64,000 nt of DNA from Symbiodinium natans (lineage: Eukaryota; Sar; Dinophyceae; Suessiales; Symbiodiniaceae). The stretch is taken from NCBI GenBank assembly GCA_905221605.1, contig CAJNDS010002468.1:1172501-1236500 (forward strand), written 5' to 3'. The notes under the pieces were generated by a model, which had not been told where the DNA came from, ran no database searches, and saw only the letters and a program-made list of their open reading frames with translations. Both the position numbers and the translations under genes were made by a program. How positions within the stretch are numbered: position 1 is the stretch's first letter; the number at the start of each line of letters is the position of its first letter. Positions 39,145-49,502 of this stretch are shown here, in pieces.

Positions 39145-39304
39145 CTCATGGTACTTAGTCACCCAACTATAGCTGTACTTGAACTGATAATCCTATTAGG
39201 GCACTTAAGGGGCTTCTAAGGTGGGTTATAACCCTGAACCCTTAAACCCTAAACCATATAACTGCACGTACTATTGGGTTATAAGTACCCTGAACCTCCA
39301 AGCA
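39145..39304 (+). mobile_element. MITE family 2 copy with an internal CCCTAAA insertion
   Basis: CTCATGGTACTTAGTCACCC to TAAGTACCCTGAACCTCCAA; CCCTGAACCCTTAAACCCTAAACC sits in the middle. Confidence 0.8.
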
Positions 39305-39530
39305 GGTACCTGATACACCCTGAACCCTATGCCCTTCTCTCAGGCGGACCCATAGCCTCTCGAAAGCCCGAAACAGCCCTGGCAGCCTCATCATTCTATG
39401 TATTTAATTAGTTGAATTGATTTAATTTGTTTATTTAATCATTTAATTAATCTCAGAACTGGAGCGGACAACGGGAATCCGACTGTTTAATTGAAGCAAA
39501 GCATTGCGATGGCCTCAGAAGGTGTTGGCG

Positions 39531-39562
<32 letters not shown>

Positions 39563-39747
39563 CCAATCCTGACACAGGGAGGTAGTGACAAGAAATAACA
39601 ATACAGGGCATCCATGTCTTGAAATTGGAACGAGTAGAATGTAAACCCCTTTATGAGTATCAATTGGAGGGCAAGGCTGCGGTATTTCCAGCTCGTGGAC
39701 CCCTAACAGCGCCGCCGACAACCCTGTAGTTGGCTAACAAAGCCGTG
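39305..39747. other. AT-rich tract and ambiguous frames
   Basis: (TTTAATTA)-like DNA at 39400-39455. 39491-39583 (+, Cys-rich) and 39515-39721 (-) are both open; neither can be chosen. Confidence 0.3.
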
Positions 39748-39813
39748 ATGGCCGAAATCGGTTTCCCTAGATGGGAGCGCGCTTTCGATCCAAAATGTGC
39801 ACCGTCCCTATAG
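39748..39813 (+). CDS. Small ORF or terminal exon
   Basis: MAEIGFPRWERAFDPKCAPS, L, TAG; open upstream to an AAG at 39740-39742. Protein-like. Confidence 0.35.
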   Translation: MAEIGFPRWERAFDPKCAPSL

Positions 39814-40213
39814 GCGAGAGCCCGCGAGAGTCTTGACGCAATGTTTGGGCAAGTCAGCCCTGTATATCCTTATGGGCCCGATTAATAAGCCTGTCACCCT
39901 CCAAGCCCCGTAAACCCTGTACGCCCTCTAAGTTATACACATCGCCCCTGCATGTTGTGAACGTTGGAACCTGCAGGCAGTTTGAGGATTTCGGAAGAAT
40001 CCACAGTGCTTCAAAGCCGGGATTTCTGAACCCTAAACCGCAAACCCAACCCTAACACCCTAGACCCCGAACCCCGTCAAGCTCGATTCCCACAATCTAG
40101 ACCGCCTCCTCGCCCAGGGTATCGGAACCCTAAGACTTCCCAAACGGCTCTAGGGTCTAGTGCTTCATAGGGTTTAAGGGTTTAGGGTTTATATAGGGTT
40201 AGCCTGCTACCAG

Positions 40214-40308
40214 GCGACCTGTCGAAATACGACCTGGAGTACGCCGACGCTGTCAGCTGCGACCCGTCGACGACACCGCCACTGGGCCTTGCCAAGTGCC
40301 ATTTCGAG
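40214..40308 (+). CDS. Exon whose donor is the start of a family 1 MITE
   Basis: TGCTACCAG acceptor, 2 nt plus 31 codons: DLSKYDLEYADAVSCDPSTT, PPLGLAKCHFE. The next bases, GTTTACGAAAATA, are the left end of a family 1 element, so the intron and the MITE begin together. Unknown, Cys-containing; upstream of the module array on the same strand. Confidence 0.5.
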
Positions 40309-40394
40309 GTTTACGAAAATAGCGGACTCTTGGAAATAGACCCCAAATAGTAGGATTCACTTATAATAGCGACCCCAATAAGGTACCCGAAGCA
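40309..40394 (+). mobile_element. MITE family 1 copy at an exon boundary
   Basis: GTTTACGAAAATAGCGGACT to AATAAGGTACCCGAAG; right terminus degraded. An AG at 40391-40392 precedes an open frame (MRPLVSLSWEKLDP to a stop), a possible next exon. Confidence 0.75.
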
Positions 40395-40724
40395 TATGCG
40401 CCCTTTGGTGAGCCTGTCGTGGGAGAAGTTAGATCCATGAAGTCCCATGTACCTTGTGAGCTTTGAGGCTTTTTGTGAGGTTCATGCCATGGTTGGGATG
40501 GTGGTTTCGACATGTTTGCCGTGTTGCATTCGGACGTGGTTTCTTACATAAACCCTAAACCCAAGAAGCATCGGGGGCCGGGGCTTCTTTCCTTGCAAGA
40601 GTGTCGGGAGCATTCGCTGGCTGTTGCGGGCTTAGGGCTGAACATTTGCTAGGGCATAGAGGAGGCCCCTCACCTTCTTTTTGGGTCTAGGCTTTAGGGT
40701 TTAGGGTGTCTGGCAACTAGGAGC

Positions 40725-40836
40725 CAGAGTGGGACCTTATTTCCTTTCTTAGAGGGTTTAGGTTCCCTTGTAAGCCCCTTTGCACCAAAAAGCGTGCCTT
40801 TTCCTTCTTCCTCTGTTATTCCTAGGTCCAGCTAGT
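40725..40836 (+). mobile_element. MITE family 3 copy
   Basis: GGCAACTAGGAGCC at the left, CCTAGGTCCAGCTAG at the right; shares GGGTTTAGGTTCCCTTGTAAGCCCC. Confidence 0.65.
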
Positions 40837-41569
40837 TGCTCCTGCGACTTCTACTCTTGGTAGTACTTCCCTGTAGTACTCTGCTTATTTGCTACTCTTA
40901 TTAATAACTACGACTTGGGATGTTCCCCCTTATACGAACATTCCTTAAGAGGGACTAAAGTACCCCCTAAGATAATCCCAATTAAGGATTTAGGGTTTAG
41001 GGTTTAGGATAGTATACTACGATCGCTACCACGACTACTTCTTTGCCTGAGCCCTAAGCCCTAATATGGAGTCCCAAGTCCTGAACCCCAAAGTCTTGAG
41101 ACTTATGGTTTGGGGCTTAGGGGTTAGCGTTTAGGGTTTAGGGCTTCAGGCTTAGGGTTTAGGGTTAGGGTCTAGGAGGGGTACCCTACACCCACCCTAT
41201 TGGCCCCCAAACTCGCCCCTTCAGAATCGTCCTCTTGTTGCTGCCATGTGGCGCAAGCATCGGTGACTCAGCAGGGTCAAGCTTCACTTCTCTAGTCAGG
41301 ACGCTTGTTGTGTAAGTCGCTGCTACAAACCCTAAGCTTTCGGGTTTAGGGTTTAGGGGGTGGTTGGGTTCGACCAAACGGACCAAACGGAAAGTTGTGT
41401 CCTGATGTAGCTGTGCGCCCCTAAAGCCACCCCCTAGCCCTGCCCCTCAAACCCTAGATCCTCAACTCTTCAGGCTAGGGTTTAAGGTTAGGGTTTAGGG
41501 TTCAGGGTTCAGGGTTTAGGGTTTAGGGTTTAGGGTTTAGGGTTTAGGGTTTAGTGTTCTGAGCCTCAG

Positions 41570-41599
41570 GTTTGTACAGCGTGCCCTGGCAAACAAAAT
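41570..41599 (+). CDS. Cys-module gene, unit 1 exon C
   Basis: GAGCCTCAG acceptor; FVQRALANK plus AT of a Met codon; GC donor. The Met codon is completed by exon A. The same ALANKM peptide occurs in units 2 and 3. An alternative acceptor at 41579 would shorten it to CGT... Confidence 0.5.
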
Positions 41600-42047
41600 G
41601 CCAGGGGCTGAGATCCACCGGGAACTTTGCTCTCCGGATTCCCCCCCCCCAACCCCGGAAAAGAAGGTCCCTTTAAGGGTTCCTAAGAAGCACCCCCATA
41701 GTAGTACTCGTCGTCGTCGAAGTAGTCGCAGTAGAAGTACAGGGTACTATTTGGGGGGTTCTGCCTATTGGATCCTCGCAGGGGTCTGGGCGCCATCCAC
41801 TCCCCCTAATTGAAAAAAAACAACCCGAAACACAAAAATCTTCAAAACACATCCAGCATTCCCCTTTAGCCTGGATTGTTGAACTTGGGGGGGGCAAGAT
41901 GAAATGTTTATTATCCGCTCTTAAAGGCCTTTTCAATCAGAATGGGGTCCTGGGGAGGATTTTGAGCGGCCTTGTGGTTCTAAGCCCTCGCACAGCTTGC
42001 AGCACTGAACCCCAGACCCGAAGCCCTGAAGACACAAGAAAAAGGGG

Positions 42048-42159
42048 CTTGGTAGCCCAGCGCTGCCCTTTACCCTTTTGTTGTTCTGGATTCCTGTATA
42101 AAGTAACCAACTTAAAAAGGAAAAAGGGTATTATAATTTGGCTGCTGGGCCACCAAGGG
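42048..42159 (+). mobile_element. MITE family 4 copy
   Basis: CTTGGTAGCCCAGCGCTGCC to GGCTGCTGGGCCACCAAG, an inverted terminus; lies in the C-A intron of unit 1. Confidence 0.85.
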
Positions 42160-42190
42160 GGCCAGGTTTCGGGCTCCGTGTGTGTGCGAG

Positions 42191-42236
42191 GTTCAGCCAT
42201 TGCGGCGCCTGGTGCATCTTCGACTACTACCAGCCG
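42191..42236 (+). CDS. Cys-module gene, unit 1 exon A
   Basis: AG 42189-42190, 1 nt plus 15 codons: FSHCGAWCIFDYYQP. Homologous to 47705 and 53166. In this unit the A-B boundary is shifted 6 nt upstream, with a GA donor (CCG|GACTGC), and the missing Asp-Lys codons start exon B instead. A plus B is 98 nt in all three units. Confidence 0.6.
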
Positions 42237-42590
42237 GACTGCCCTTGCAATCCGGGGCATCAGGTTACGGGGTAGGGGGTTGGGGGGGTTGGGGTTCATA
42301 TGTGTAGAGTTTACGGTTTAATGGTCGTGGGTGTTCAGGGCGAAGGCGTCTGCCTACAAAACCCCCCTCAGTGACGCAGGCAACTAGCACCAATGATCTG
42401 GAAGGATTGAAAGTTCATGGTTCGTTGGTGCGTGTGTTTTTGCTCAGTTTAGGTTCGTAATGGAAGGTTGGTGCTGCACGGCCTGGGCTTGAAGGTAGGG
42501 CTGCTCCTGGCATGTTTCTGGTTTCGGTTGGTAGTCATTTTTTTCAGTATTCCGGGCTTCTGATTGTTTGCTCCAGGCTTCAACTTTAAG

Positions 42591-42622
<32 letters not shown>

Positions 42623-42951
42623 TAAGACCCGGACGCTGGGGTGGGAGTCTGGGTTTAAGGGTTGAGGGTTTTGGGTTTAGGCTTTGACTTTTTCATAGCC
42701 AAGAAGTTGCAATAAGGATGGGTGGGTCTCGCCATGATCGCTGTTGCTTGAGCCCTAAACCCGAAACCCGAAACCCCAAACCCTAACACTCTTGTGTCTG
42801 GTGGTGGCATGGCTAGCTTGCTGACCTAAAGCCCCCGAAGGCCCGTATTTTCCCCCCTTTGTGAGGGTCTAGGCTCCCTTATGTAAGCTCAGTAGACGTC
42901 CAGATGTTTGCAGCTCAGTCATATGAGTGCCAGGTTTGGGAAGCGTAGTGG

Positions 42952-43073
42952 CTACTTGGAGGTTCATGGCTACTTATAAGTAGGGATAAAAGTAGGGTAA
43001 CTCTTGTTAGAACCTTGTGTGGGGGACGTATAACCTTCCTTACAAGTACCCATGAACCTTCAAGTGACCCTAA
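42952..43073 (+). mobile_element. MITE family 2 copy (short subtype)
   Basis: CTACTTGGAGGTTCATGGCT to AAGTACCCATGAACCTTCAA; in the A-B intron of unit 1. Confidence 0.85.
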
Positions 43074-43074
43074 A

Positions 43075-43145
43075 CCCTGAACCCTGAACCCTGAACCCTA
43101 AACCCTAAACCCTAAACCCTAAACCCTAAACCCTAAACCCTAACC
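43075..43145 (-). repeat. CCCTGAA/CCCTAAA array
   Basis: Ten heptamers, the first three CCCTGAA. Confidence 0.95.
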
Positions 43146-43193
43146 CATGAGCCTTCAAGCACTGCGCTTTCATATCAGACGCTGCCCTGGCAG

Positions 43194-43245
43194 GACAAAA
43201 TCTCTTACAAGTGGGACGCCTCCAAGAAGTGCTTCCATCAGTCAG
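43194..43245 (+). CDS. Cys-module gene, unit 1 exon B
   Basis: CTGGCAG acceptor, DKISYKWDASKKCFHQS plus 1 nt, GT donor (phase 1). Conserved core S-Y-x-W/Y-x-x-S-x-K-C-F/W. Confidence 0.6.
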
Positions 43246-43504
43246 GTGGGGTTTAGGGTTTGGGGTTTGGGGTTTAGGGTATGGTTTTCAGGGTTTGGGG
43301 TTAGGGTTTAGGGTTTGGGGTTTGGAGTTTTCATGGCTCATGATTGCTAGTTTGCAAGCAAGAGGTCAGAGCAGTTTCGGACTCTTTTGGTGCTGAAGTC
43401 TGGTCTAGGGGCCCAAAGACACATAAAGAAATGTTGTTGGGGACTTAGTGGCATTCTCCAAAAGCGCATGCCCCAAAGACTCCCTAAACCCTAACCCTAA
43501 ACCC

Positions 43505-43617
43505 TGCTTGAAGTTCAGGGTACGTATGAGGAGGGTTATCAGTACCCTAAATAAGGTTATCCATACTTCCCCTACTTTTGACCCCACTTCTACGTACCCG
43601 TGAACCCCTCCAAGTAA
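43505..43617 (+). mobile_element. MITE family 2 copy
   Basis: CTTGAAGTTCAGGGTACGTA to CTACGTACCCGTGAACCCCTCCAAGTAAC; in the B-E intron of unit 1. Confidence 0.75.
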
Positions 43618-43652
43618 CCACTGTTGCTGCTGTTAAGCCCCCACTCTGCGAG

Positions 43653-43723
43653 GCGAATGCTTCACGAAGTTTCCTCAGGAGAAAGACGCGGCTGTCACCC
43701 GCAAAGAGAACATCTGCACCCAG
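43653..43723 (+). CDS. Cys-module gene, unit 1 exon E
   Basis: AG 43651-43652, 2 nt plus 23 codons: ECFTKFPQEKDAAVTRKENI, CTQ; GC donor, phase 0. Joined to exon B the split codon gives Gly: HQS-G-ECFTK. Confidence 0.6.
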
Positions 43724-44533
43724 GCACACTGGGGGGGTTCCGATGGGTTCATTCCTTTGTCATAGTTGGGTATTGTTTTCTTTTCATTAAGGGTACTTAA
43801 ACTCACATTCAATAAGGTACGGAAATCTTAAGTTTGCAATACTAATGAACTAGGTTCTATTCCATGGTTGTTGGAGACTAGGGCCGGGTTTGGGGCCCCT
43901 GGGGGGCCTTGAGGGTTCACCTGGAGGTTCGAAAGAGTAATTTGGGATTTGAAGCTGGGTAACCATGGATGTCACCCTATTTCGGGCACATGGAACCTTA
44001 CTTTTAAGTACCCATGAGCATTCAAGCAAGGGTCTTGAGGGCTTAGGGGTTCGTATTTCTAGGTTTTAGCACTTCAGCCAGGACCCAGACTAGGCCCGTA
44101 CCTCTTCCCTTTTTTTGGGCTTTAGGTTCCCTTACTCATTCCCTTTGCTTAGGGCTTTAGGTCCCTGATAAGTTGGGTGTTTAGGGTTTAGGATGTTTTT
44201 TGGTGAAGGTGCGCTCAATTTAGAGACATGAGCAAGTGTGTACATGTATAAATCAGTAGAGATAACAAACAACTAAAAAACAACTTGATTTTCTTTGCGT
44301 GTGCATACTGTAGAGAAATCTGTACACACTGCCGTTTTCGGGGATACTTCGCTGTAGGCTCCCGGGACTCTGCACGCAATTTTCGGGGGTGAATAATCGG
44401 CAGGACCCTTGTGGGTTCCCTCAAGGGTGGGCACTCGAAAGGCAAAAGGAACAATTAAGCTCTGCTATAAACAGACCCCAACGAAGACCACGCAGATTGG
44501 ACCAGCCCCACTAGACGTACAATTCCTCTTCAG

Positions 44534-44603
44534 GTGGAGCCCTGCTTGCCTGTGGCACCAAGCCTATCAAACGCTGTGAGTCTGCGATACTGCCTGGCGC
44601 TTG
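44534..44603 (+). CDS. Cys-module gene, unit 1 exon F
   Basis: CTTCAG acceptor, 23 codons plus 1 nt (70 nt, identical in length to unit 2): VEPCLPVAPSLSNAVSLRYC, LAL; GA donor (G|GATGAC). Pattern C-x-P-V...LS...L-x-Y-C. Confidence 0.6.
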
Positions 44604-45675
44604 GATGACAAGGAGTTAGGATACTACATTGGGCATACTGTCACGTTCCCTACGTACTCTCTCAAAAAATGCCACAAGCGCAACGAACAATGAGGATTAG
44701 GTATAAGGTGTCCTCCCTTTCACATTGATATTTGAGGGCCAATGTCACAGTTGGGTTCGGCCATTGGTCGTTTGTGCGTTTGCATGAGGAAAACCTAAGG
44801 CATAAATGACGGGGGTTCAGCTACAGTCAAACCCGGTTTAGGGTCACGGCTTATGGTTTAGGGAATCCCCTGATGACACTCGCATGGTAGGGAGAACGAT
44901 GGCAATAAAAGTCCGAGTCGTAGAATGGCAAGAAAGAAGAAAAGCAATGGGCTTGGGCCGCTTCCAGGGCAAGGGGCTTTTCCATGGTCCAAAGACAGAT
45001 ACCCTGAAGACCAAATGAACCTTAAAATTGGGGGGTCATTTCCCCTACTCTATTAAAATTCTTGTTCGGGTATATGACCCGGAAACTTGGGGTCATATGC
45101 CCTATGCTACTATAATTCTGTTGGGGTATCTGAACCATAAACCCTTTTAGGGTTCATTTGGACCCCAATAAAACTCGAAGCACGGGCTACGGGCCATATG
45201 CTCACAATTCTCCGTTTTGTCTTAACCCTATGTACCCCTAAACCCCAAAACCCTAAACCCCAAACCCTAAACCCTAAACCCCAAACCCTAAACCCTCATG
45301 CCCCTGTAACTCAACATTATTCAAAAGTTGAGAGCTATCCTCGAAACTGTCCTTGAAGCTTCCCGAAGCTCCTCGAAGCTTTCCCGGACCTGAGCCCTTA
45401 ACAACTTCAATAAACCCTAGTCCCTACCTAAACCCTAAACCCCGAACCCTAAGCCCTAAGCCCTAAGCCCCAAACCATAAGCCCTTATGTCCCTGAGCTT
45501 GGCCCTTCAGCCTAAAGTCCGAGAACCCGTAGACGCCTATCCCGAAATCCTGCATTCCGAGGCGCCCTCATAGACCTTGAGAATGAACCCTCCTCCCTAA
45601 ACCCAAACCCTGAACCCTAAGCCCTAAGCCCTAAGCCCCAAACCATAAGCCCTAAGCCTTCCCCCGCCCCCCCAG
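44604..45675 (+). other. F-G intron of unit 1
   Basis: Includes a 39-codon ATG-to-stop frame at 44899-45018 (MAIKVRVVEWQERRKAMGLG), uncalled, repeated GACCCC/GGGGTCAT blocks at 45020-45170, and degenerate CCCTAAA/CCCCAAA arrays at 45235-45300 and 45430-45490. Confidence 0.45.
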
Positions 45676-45716
45676 GCAACAGCCTCTCGCAGAACAAGGA
45701 GGACAGGAGCGAGGAG
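45676..45716 (+). CDS. Cys-module gene, unit 1 exon G
   Basis: CCCCCAG acceptor, 2 nt plus 13 codons (41 nt, same as unit 2): NSLSQNKEDRSEE; GC donor, phase 0. The frame stays open well past this point (through CHDSRLAISLRVVVQEGPAG to 45880), so read-through is an alternative ending. Confidence 0.55.
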
Positions 45717-46452
45717 GCCCTTGGTTGCCATGACAGCCGCCTGGCAATCTCTCTGAGAGTTGTGGTGCAAGAGGGCCCAGCGGGTTTGACGCTGTGGACT
45801 CTTGTGTGTCCTGTACAAAACAAGCGTCGACAGTGTTTTTTGAGAGAAGATCTTCTGAGTGCCACCCCCCCCCTTTGTTACTAATATTGGAGAACATACA
45901 CACACACACACAAGGACACATACACAAGAAAAAACACGCACAGAGACAGAACAGACAAGCATCCACAGCGTCCCCCTCCCTAGGGTTTAGGGTTTAGGGT
46001 TTGGGTAAGCTCATATAGCTTTTTCTTTTTGGGGGGTGTAGAGGGCTTACAGGGCTTACAGGCTAATAGGGCTTGTAGGGCTTAGAGTTACGGTTTGCAG
46101 GGTTTATATGGTTGAGGGTTTAGGGTCAAGCAGTTGAGGGGTTATAAGGGCTCAGTTGCAATGGAAGGGATGCAGTCAGACTATACCTGCACCTTGAGAA
46201 CTTTCTGCGCTGTTTGGGGTCTTGGGTTCATATCGTAGGAAGAACACAACGAGCTCTTCCCTTTAATTCCCGGATTGTTGAAATAAACTTTCCCTAAACC
46301 CTGCCTTACTGAAATCCCGACCCTTAAGCCTCAACTCCCCCCCTGAACTCAAAAACCGCTTCCAGAGAGCGAAAGTCACGACCCAGGGAAGCCTCAGAGC
46401 ACAGCCTCATATTGAAAAAGAAGAAGCATATTTCGTCTAGCACAGTGTTTTT

Positions 46453-46560
46453 GGGGATTTACGAAGACAAGGGGCCCCTAAAATAGTCGCCCAAAAAAAA
46501 TAGTAGGATTGACTTGGTAATGAGGACCCCAATAAGGTACCCCTCATTTCGGAAACCCCA
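46453..46560 (+). mobile_element. MITE family 1 copy
   Basis: GGGGATTTACGAAGACAAGG to CTCATTTCGGAAACCCCA; in the G-C intron between units 1 and 2. Confidence 0.85.
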
Positions 46561-46635
46561 TCTTGCAGCGTCTTCGGCTATGTTAGATTTTTCTGTCAAG
46601 CCATCCCATCCTCCACCCTGCGGCCGAGACTACAG

Positions 46636-46675
46636 GTTACACGCCATACGTGAGGAGGGCCCTGGCGAACAAGAT
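46636..46675 (+). CDS. Cys-module gene, unit 2 exon C
   Basis: ACTACAG acceptor, YTPYVRRALANK plus AT; GC donor. A longer exon starting at 46630 (GAG|ACT) would make phase 0 with exon G of unit 1, giving EDRSEE-TTGYTPYVRRALANKM. Confidence 0.5.
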
Positions 46676-46717
46676 GCAGCTCTCCCAGCCAACTCAGAAA
46701 GAATAAGAAAACGAGTA

Positions 46718-46829
46718 CTAGGATGCCCAGGGGTGCCCTTACTCCCTTTTTTGGGGGGTTTAGGTTCCTTTATAAACACCTTTACGCAAAAAAGGGTACC
46801 CTTTTTCATCCTAGGTTACTGGGCAACCT
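46718..46829 (+). mobile_element. MITE family 3, representative
   Basis: CTAGGATGCCCAGGGGTGCC at the left; ATCCTAGGTTACTGGGCAAC and CTAG at the right. Interior TTTAGGTTCCTTTATAAACACCTTT. Others: 23714, 40725, parts of 44085-44170 and 62570-62670. Confidence 0.85.
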
Positions 46830-47704
46830 AGAGTAACAATACCAAGTTTATCAGTAAACCTCAACCCGAAACCCTAAACATCCTAAACCAGTAACAATAC
46901 ATGTTTTATCAAAAGCCGTCAACCCTAAAGAATCCTGGAACCTAAACCTAAACCTGATGAGAATCCAGCTGCAGGAGGGTTCGCATCCTTTGGGGGGCTG
47001 CAAGGGGGATGAGCCTTTTTGTTGGAGGGTTCTCCCTGAATTCAGAGAAGGGTCCAGGTATCCTCTTGGGCAAAACTTGAGCCCCGGTGAATTTGCTTCA
47101 TGGGAGAGTTGTTTTCTTAACATTGTCTACTTCTTGTTCAAGAACCCCCCAAAAAAGTAAAATGCAACACATCTTCTTGATAAGGGCAATATAAGGAGTT
47201 CATCATTTTTTCTTTTGGGGTTCTCAAGCAAGTGGCATTTTCTACCTTAAACCCGGAAACCGAGGCATTGTGACCCTTTGAAACAATTCCCATGGCTGGC
47301 TAGCATTCCCAAGGCCCATAACGTTTAGGGGTTCTGGATTCAGGGTCATGCAGTTTGACTGACAAGTGGGTCAGGGGCCCTGTTTGCCGGGGCGTACAGC
47401 ACCCTGGCAGAATACAAACGGTGAGGACCATTTCAGGGCAGCTCTTCTTGAAAGCCGCCTCAGGCTTCTGCAAAGCCTCAAGGCCTCCGTGTTCAAAAAG
47501 GGCTAGACGGGTTTAGGTTTAGGGCTTAGGGTGTAGGGAAACCCAACACCCAGCCCCTGAACCTCAAACCCCCGATCCTTAACGCAGGTCAGAAGGGCCG
47601 CAAACCCTAAACCCCGCACCCCAAACCCTGTAAGTAAGACCTAAACCTTTAACCCGACCCCAACTGGCAAACCCCAACCTCCAGACCCCCAACGGGTAAG
47701 TTAG
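46830..47704 (+). other. C-A intron of unit 2
   Basis: Holds a family 6 MITE (47128-47233) and CCCTAAA relics. Weak open frames only. Confidence 0.4.
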
Positions 47705-47756
47705 GTTCAGCCACTGTGGGGCCTTCTGCCTCTACGATCTCGACCAGCCAGACAAG
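47705..47756 (+). CDS. Cys-module gene, unit 2 exon A
   Basis: AAGTTAG acceptor, 1 nt plus 17 codons: FSHCGAFCLYDLDQPDK; GT donor, phase 0 (52 nt, as in unit 3). Confidence 0.62.
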
Positions 47757-47814
47757 GTCAGGAGGGCTCGGCTGTGGGTAGGGCTTCAGAGAAGGGGCCT
47801 CGCGGGTTCCGGGC

Positions 47815-47850
47815 TTAGGGTTTAGGGCTTAGGGTTTAGGGTTTAGGGCG
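47815..47850 (+). repeat. TTTAGGG/CTTAGGG array
   Basis: Five units, in the A-B intron of unit 2. Confidence 0.85.
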
Positions 47851-48218
47851 TTTTCCAGGCCTCCTAAGACAAGGCATGGACTTCAGTTGCTCCCAAGGGG
47901 AACTTTCTTTCACACACCCGGATGGGAGTTCATGGGATAGTTTGATTTAATAAGTGTTGTAAGTACCGTAGCACAAATGCATTTGCAGCGCCATAGTTAC
48001 GGAGTTCTTAGGCTGAAAAGTTATCCATGCATGGTTCAAAAAGCATCGCTACAACGGTAGAAGTACTAAGTGGCGGACCCGCGGACCAACATCTTTCAGC
48101 AATCCTGAGCAGCGTGGCTCCAGGAGCACTTCGTCGATGCAGGATCAGAAATGCTGATCCGAAACCAGAAAGCACAAACTGCCCACAACGTGCTAGATAT
48201 CCCAGGGTCTTTAAATGT

Positions 48219-48311
48219 GGGTTTCCGAAAATAAGGGACCCCGAAAATAGACCCCTAAACAAGAGGATTGCCCGATAATACGGACCCTAACAAGGTACCC
48301 CTAAAGTATTT
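48219..48311 (+). mobile_element. MITE family 1 copy
   Basis: GGGTTTCCGAAAATAAGGGA to AACAAGGTACCCCTAAAG; in the A-B intron of unit 2. Confidence 0.8.
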
Positions 48312-48354
48312 CAGATTTCTTGAGGTAAGTACATCACAGGGCATAATATAGGGG

Positions 48355-48462
48355 GTCGGAATAACTGCTAGTTGTATTCCCTTAGGGTCCCTTTTGAACT
48401 GTACTATGACAACGCCCACAACCCTATTCTACTTATTCAGGCTGCTATACTACGTACATCGA
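48355..48462 (+). mobile_element. MITE family 7 copy
   Basis: GGTCGGAATAACTGCTAGTT, GGGTCCCTTTTGAACTGTAC and CTACTTATTCAGGCTGCTAT. A second copy lies at 48717-48825; 37812 is inverted. Confidence 0.75.
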
Positions 48463-48486
48463 GGGGCATAGATGGACGCCATGCAG

Positions 48487-48532
48487 GTCTCGTATTCCTA
48501 CGACACCTCGCGGAAATGCTGGCATCGTGGAA
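48487..48532 (+). CDS. Cys-module gene, unit 2 exon B
   Basis: CATGCAG acceptor, VSYSYDTSRKCWHRG plus 1 nt; GT donor, phase 1 (46 nt, as in unit 3). Confidence 0.62.
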
Positions 48533-49382
48533 GTCTGCGACCTCAGACTTGGGTCCCATCCGGTTTAGGGTTTAGGGTTCAGGGTTTAGGGTTAGGTACG
48601 ATACCTTCCATAATTCGTGGGATTCCTTACCCAGAGGCCCCCCAACCCCGAAACCTGAACTAAGCCCTAAGCCCCTTCTTTACAACAACGCCTAGATGCT
48701 GAGTACAGTAATATAAGGGTCGGAAGAAATATTAATACTATTACGTTATGGTCCCTTTGTAATTGTACCATAATAGCCTCCCGAAACCCTCTTCTACTTA
48801 TTCAGGCCCCTGTATTATGTATGCAGCCTACTATGGAGGTCCATGGGCTTCTCTAACTGTTAGAGGTGCGTTGTGTTGACCCTAAAACCCTACAACCCTA
48901 GACCCTAAACCCTGTCCTTGTCGGTTGTGCAAGACTGCCGAGTTGCAAAGAAAATGCTCCACCGACAGCACAGAGCAGTTTTCATCAAGTTGAGCACATG
49001 ACAGCTAAAGCCTAAACCCTAAACCCGAAACCCTACCCTGCTGAGCCTAGTCGGACACCAAGTCCACACTCAACCCTACAGAGTTTGTTTAGTTTCAGGG
49101 CTTGGGGTTTAGCGTTTAGGGGTTTTGTAGGGGTTTAGGTTTAGGGTTTGGGGGTCTAGGATCTAGGGGTTTCGGGTTTTGGGTTTGTCCTTCCCGGCGC
49201 AACTAAAGCATGGCACCAGGGCTTGGAATCTTCCCAGCAGTGTAGGAAAGACTCGTGTACTATACCCACAGCCCCTACATCCAAAGAAGGTTCCACCAAA
49301 ACTAAACCCTTAACCTTCCAGCGGCTTCCTTCCGAAGCCTAGGAAACCTCCACCCCCAAAAGTGACTCGCTTGGCTCGCAAG

Positions 49383-49444
49383 GTGGTTGCCAAGGACACC
49401 CTGAGCAGAAGCTTGCCGTGGCGAGGAAGAAGGAGTTCTGCGAG
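49383..49444 (+). CDS. Cys-module gene, unit 2 exon E
   Basis: CTCGCAAG acceptor, 2 nt plus 20 codons: GCQGHPEQKLAVARKKEFCE; GC donor, phase 0. Joined to exon B: WHRG-S-GCQGHPEQK. Confidence 0.6.
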
Positions 49445-49450
49445 GCTCTA

Positions 49451-49502
49451 GGGTTTAGGGTTTAGGGTTTAGGGTTTAGGGTTTAGGGTTTACGGTTTAG
49501 GG
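49451..49502 (+). repeat. (TTTAGGG)n array
   Basis: Seven units directly after exon E of unit 2. Confidence 0.95.

Noticed and set aside
41186-41386. Minus-strand exon (VLTREVKLDPAESPMLAPHG)
   Set aside because: Coding-like, but a plus-strand frame is open too and no other minus-strand exon is nearby to support it.
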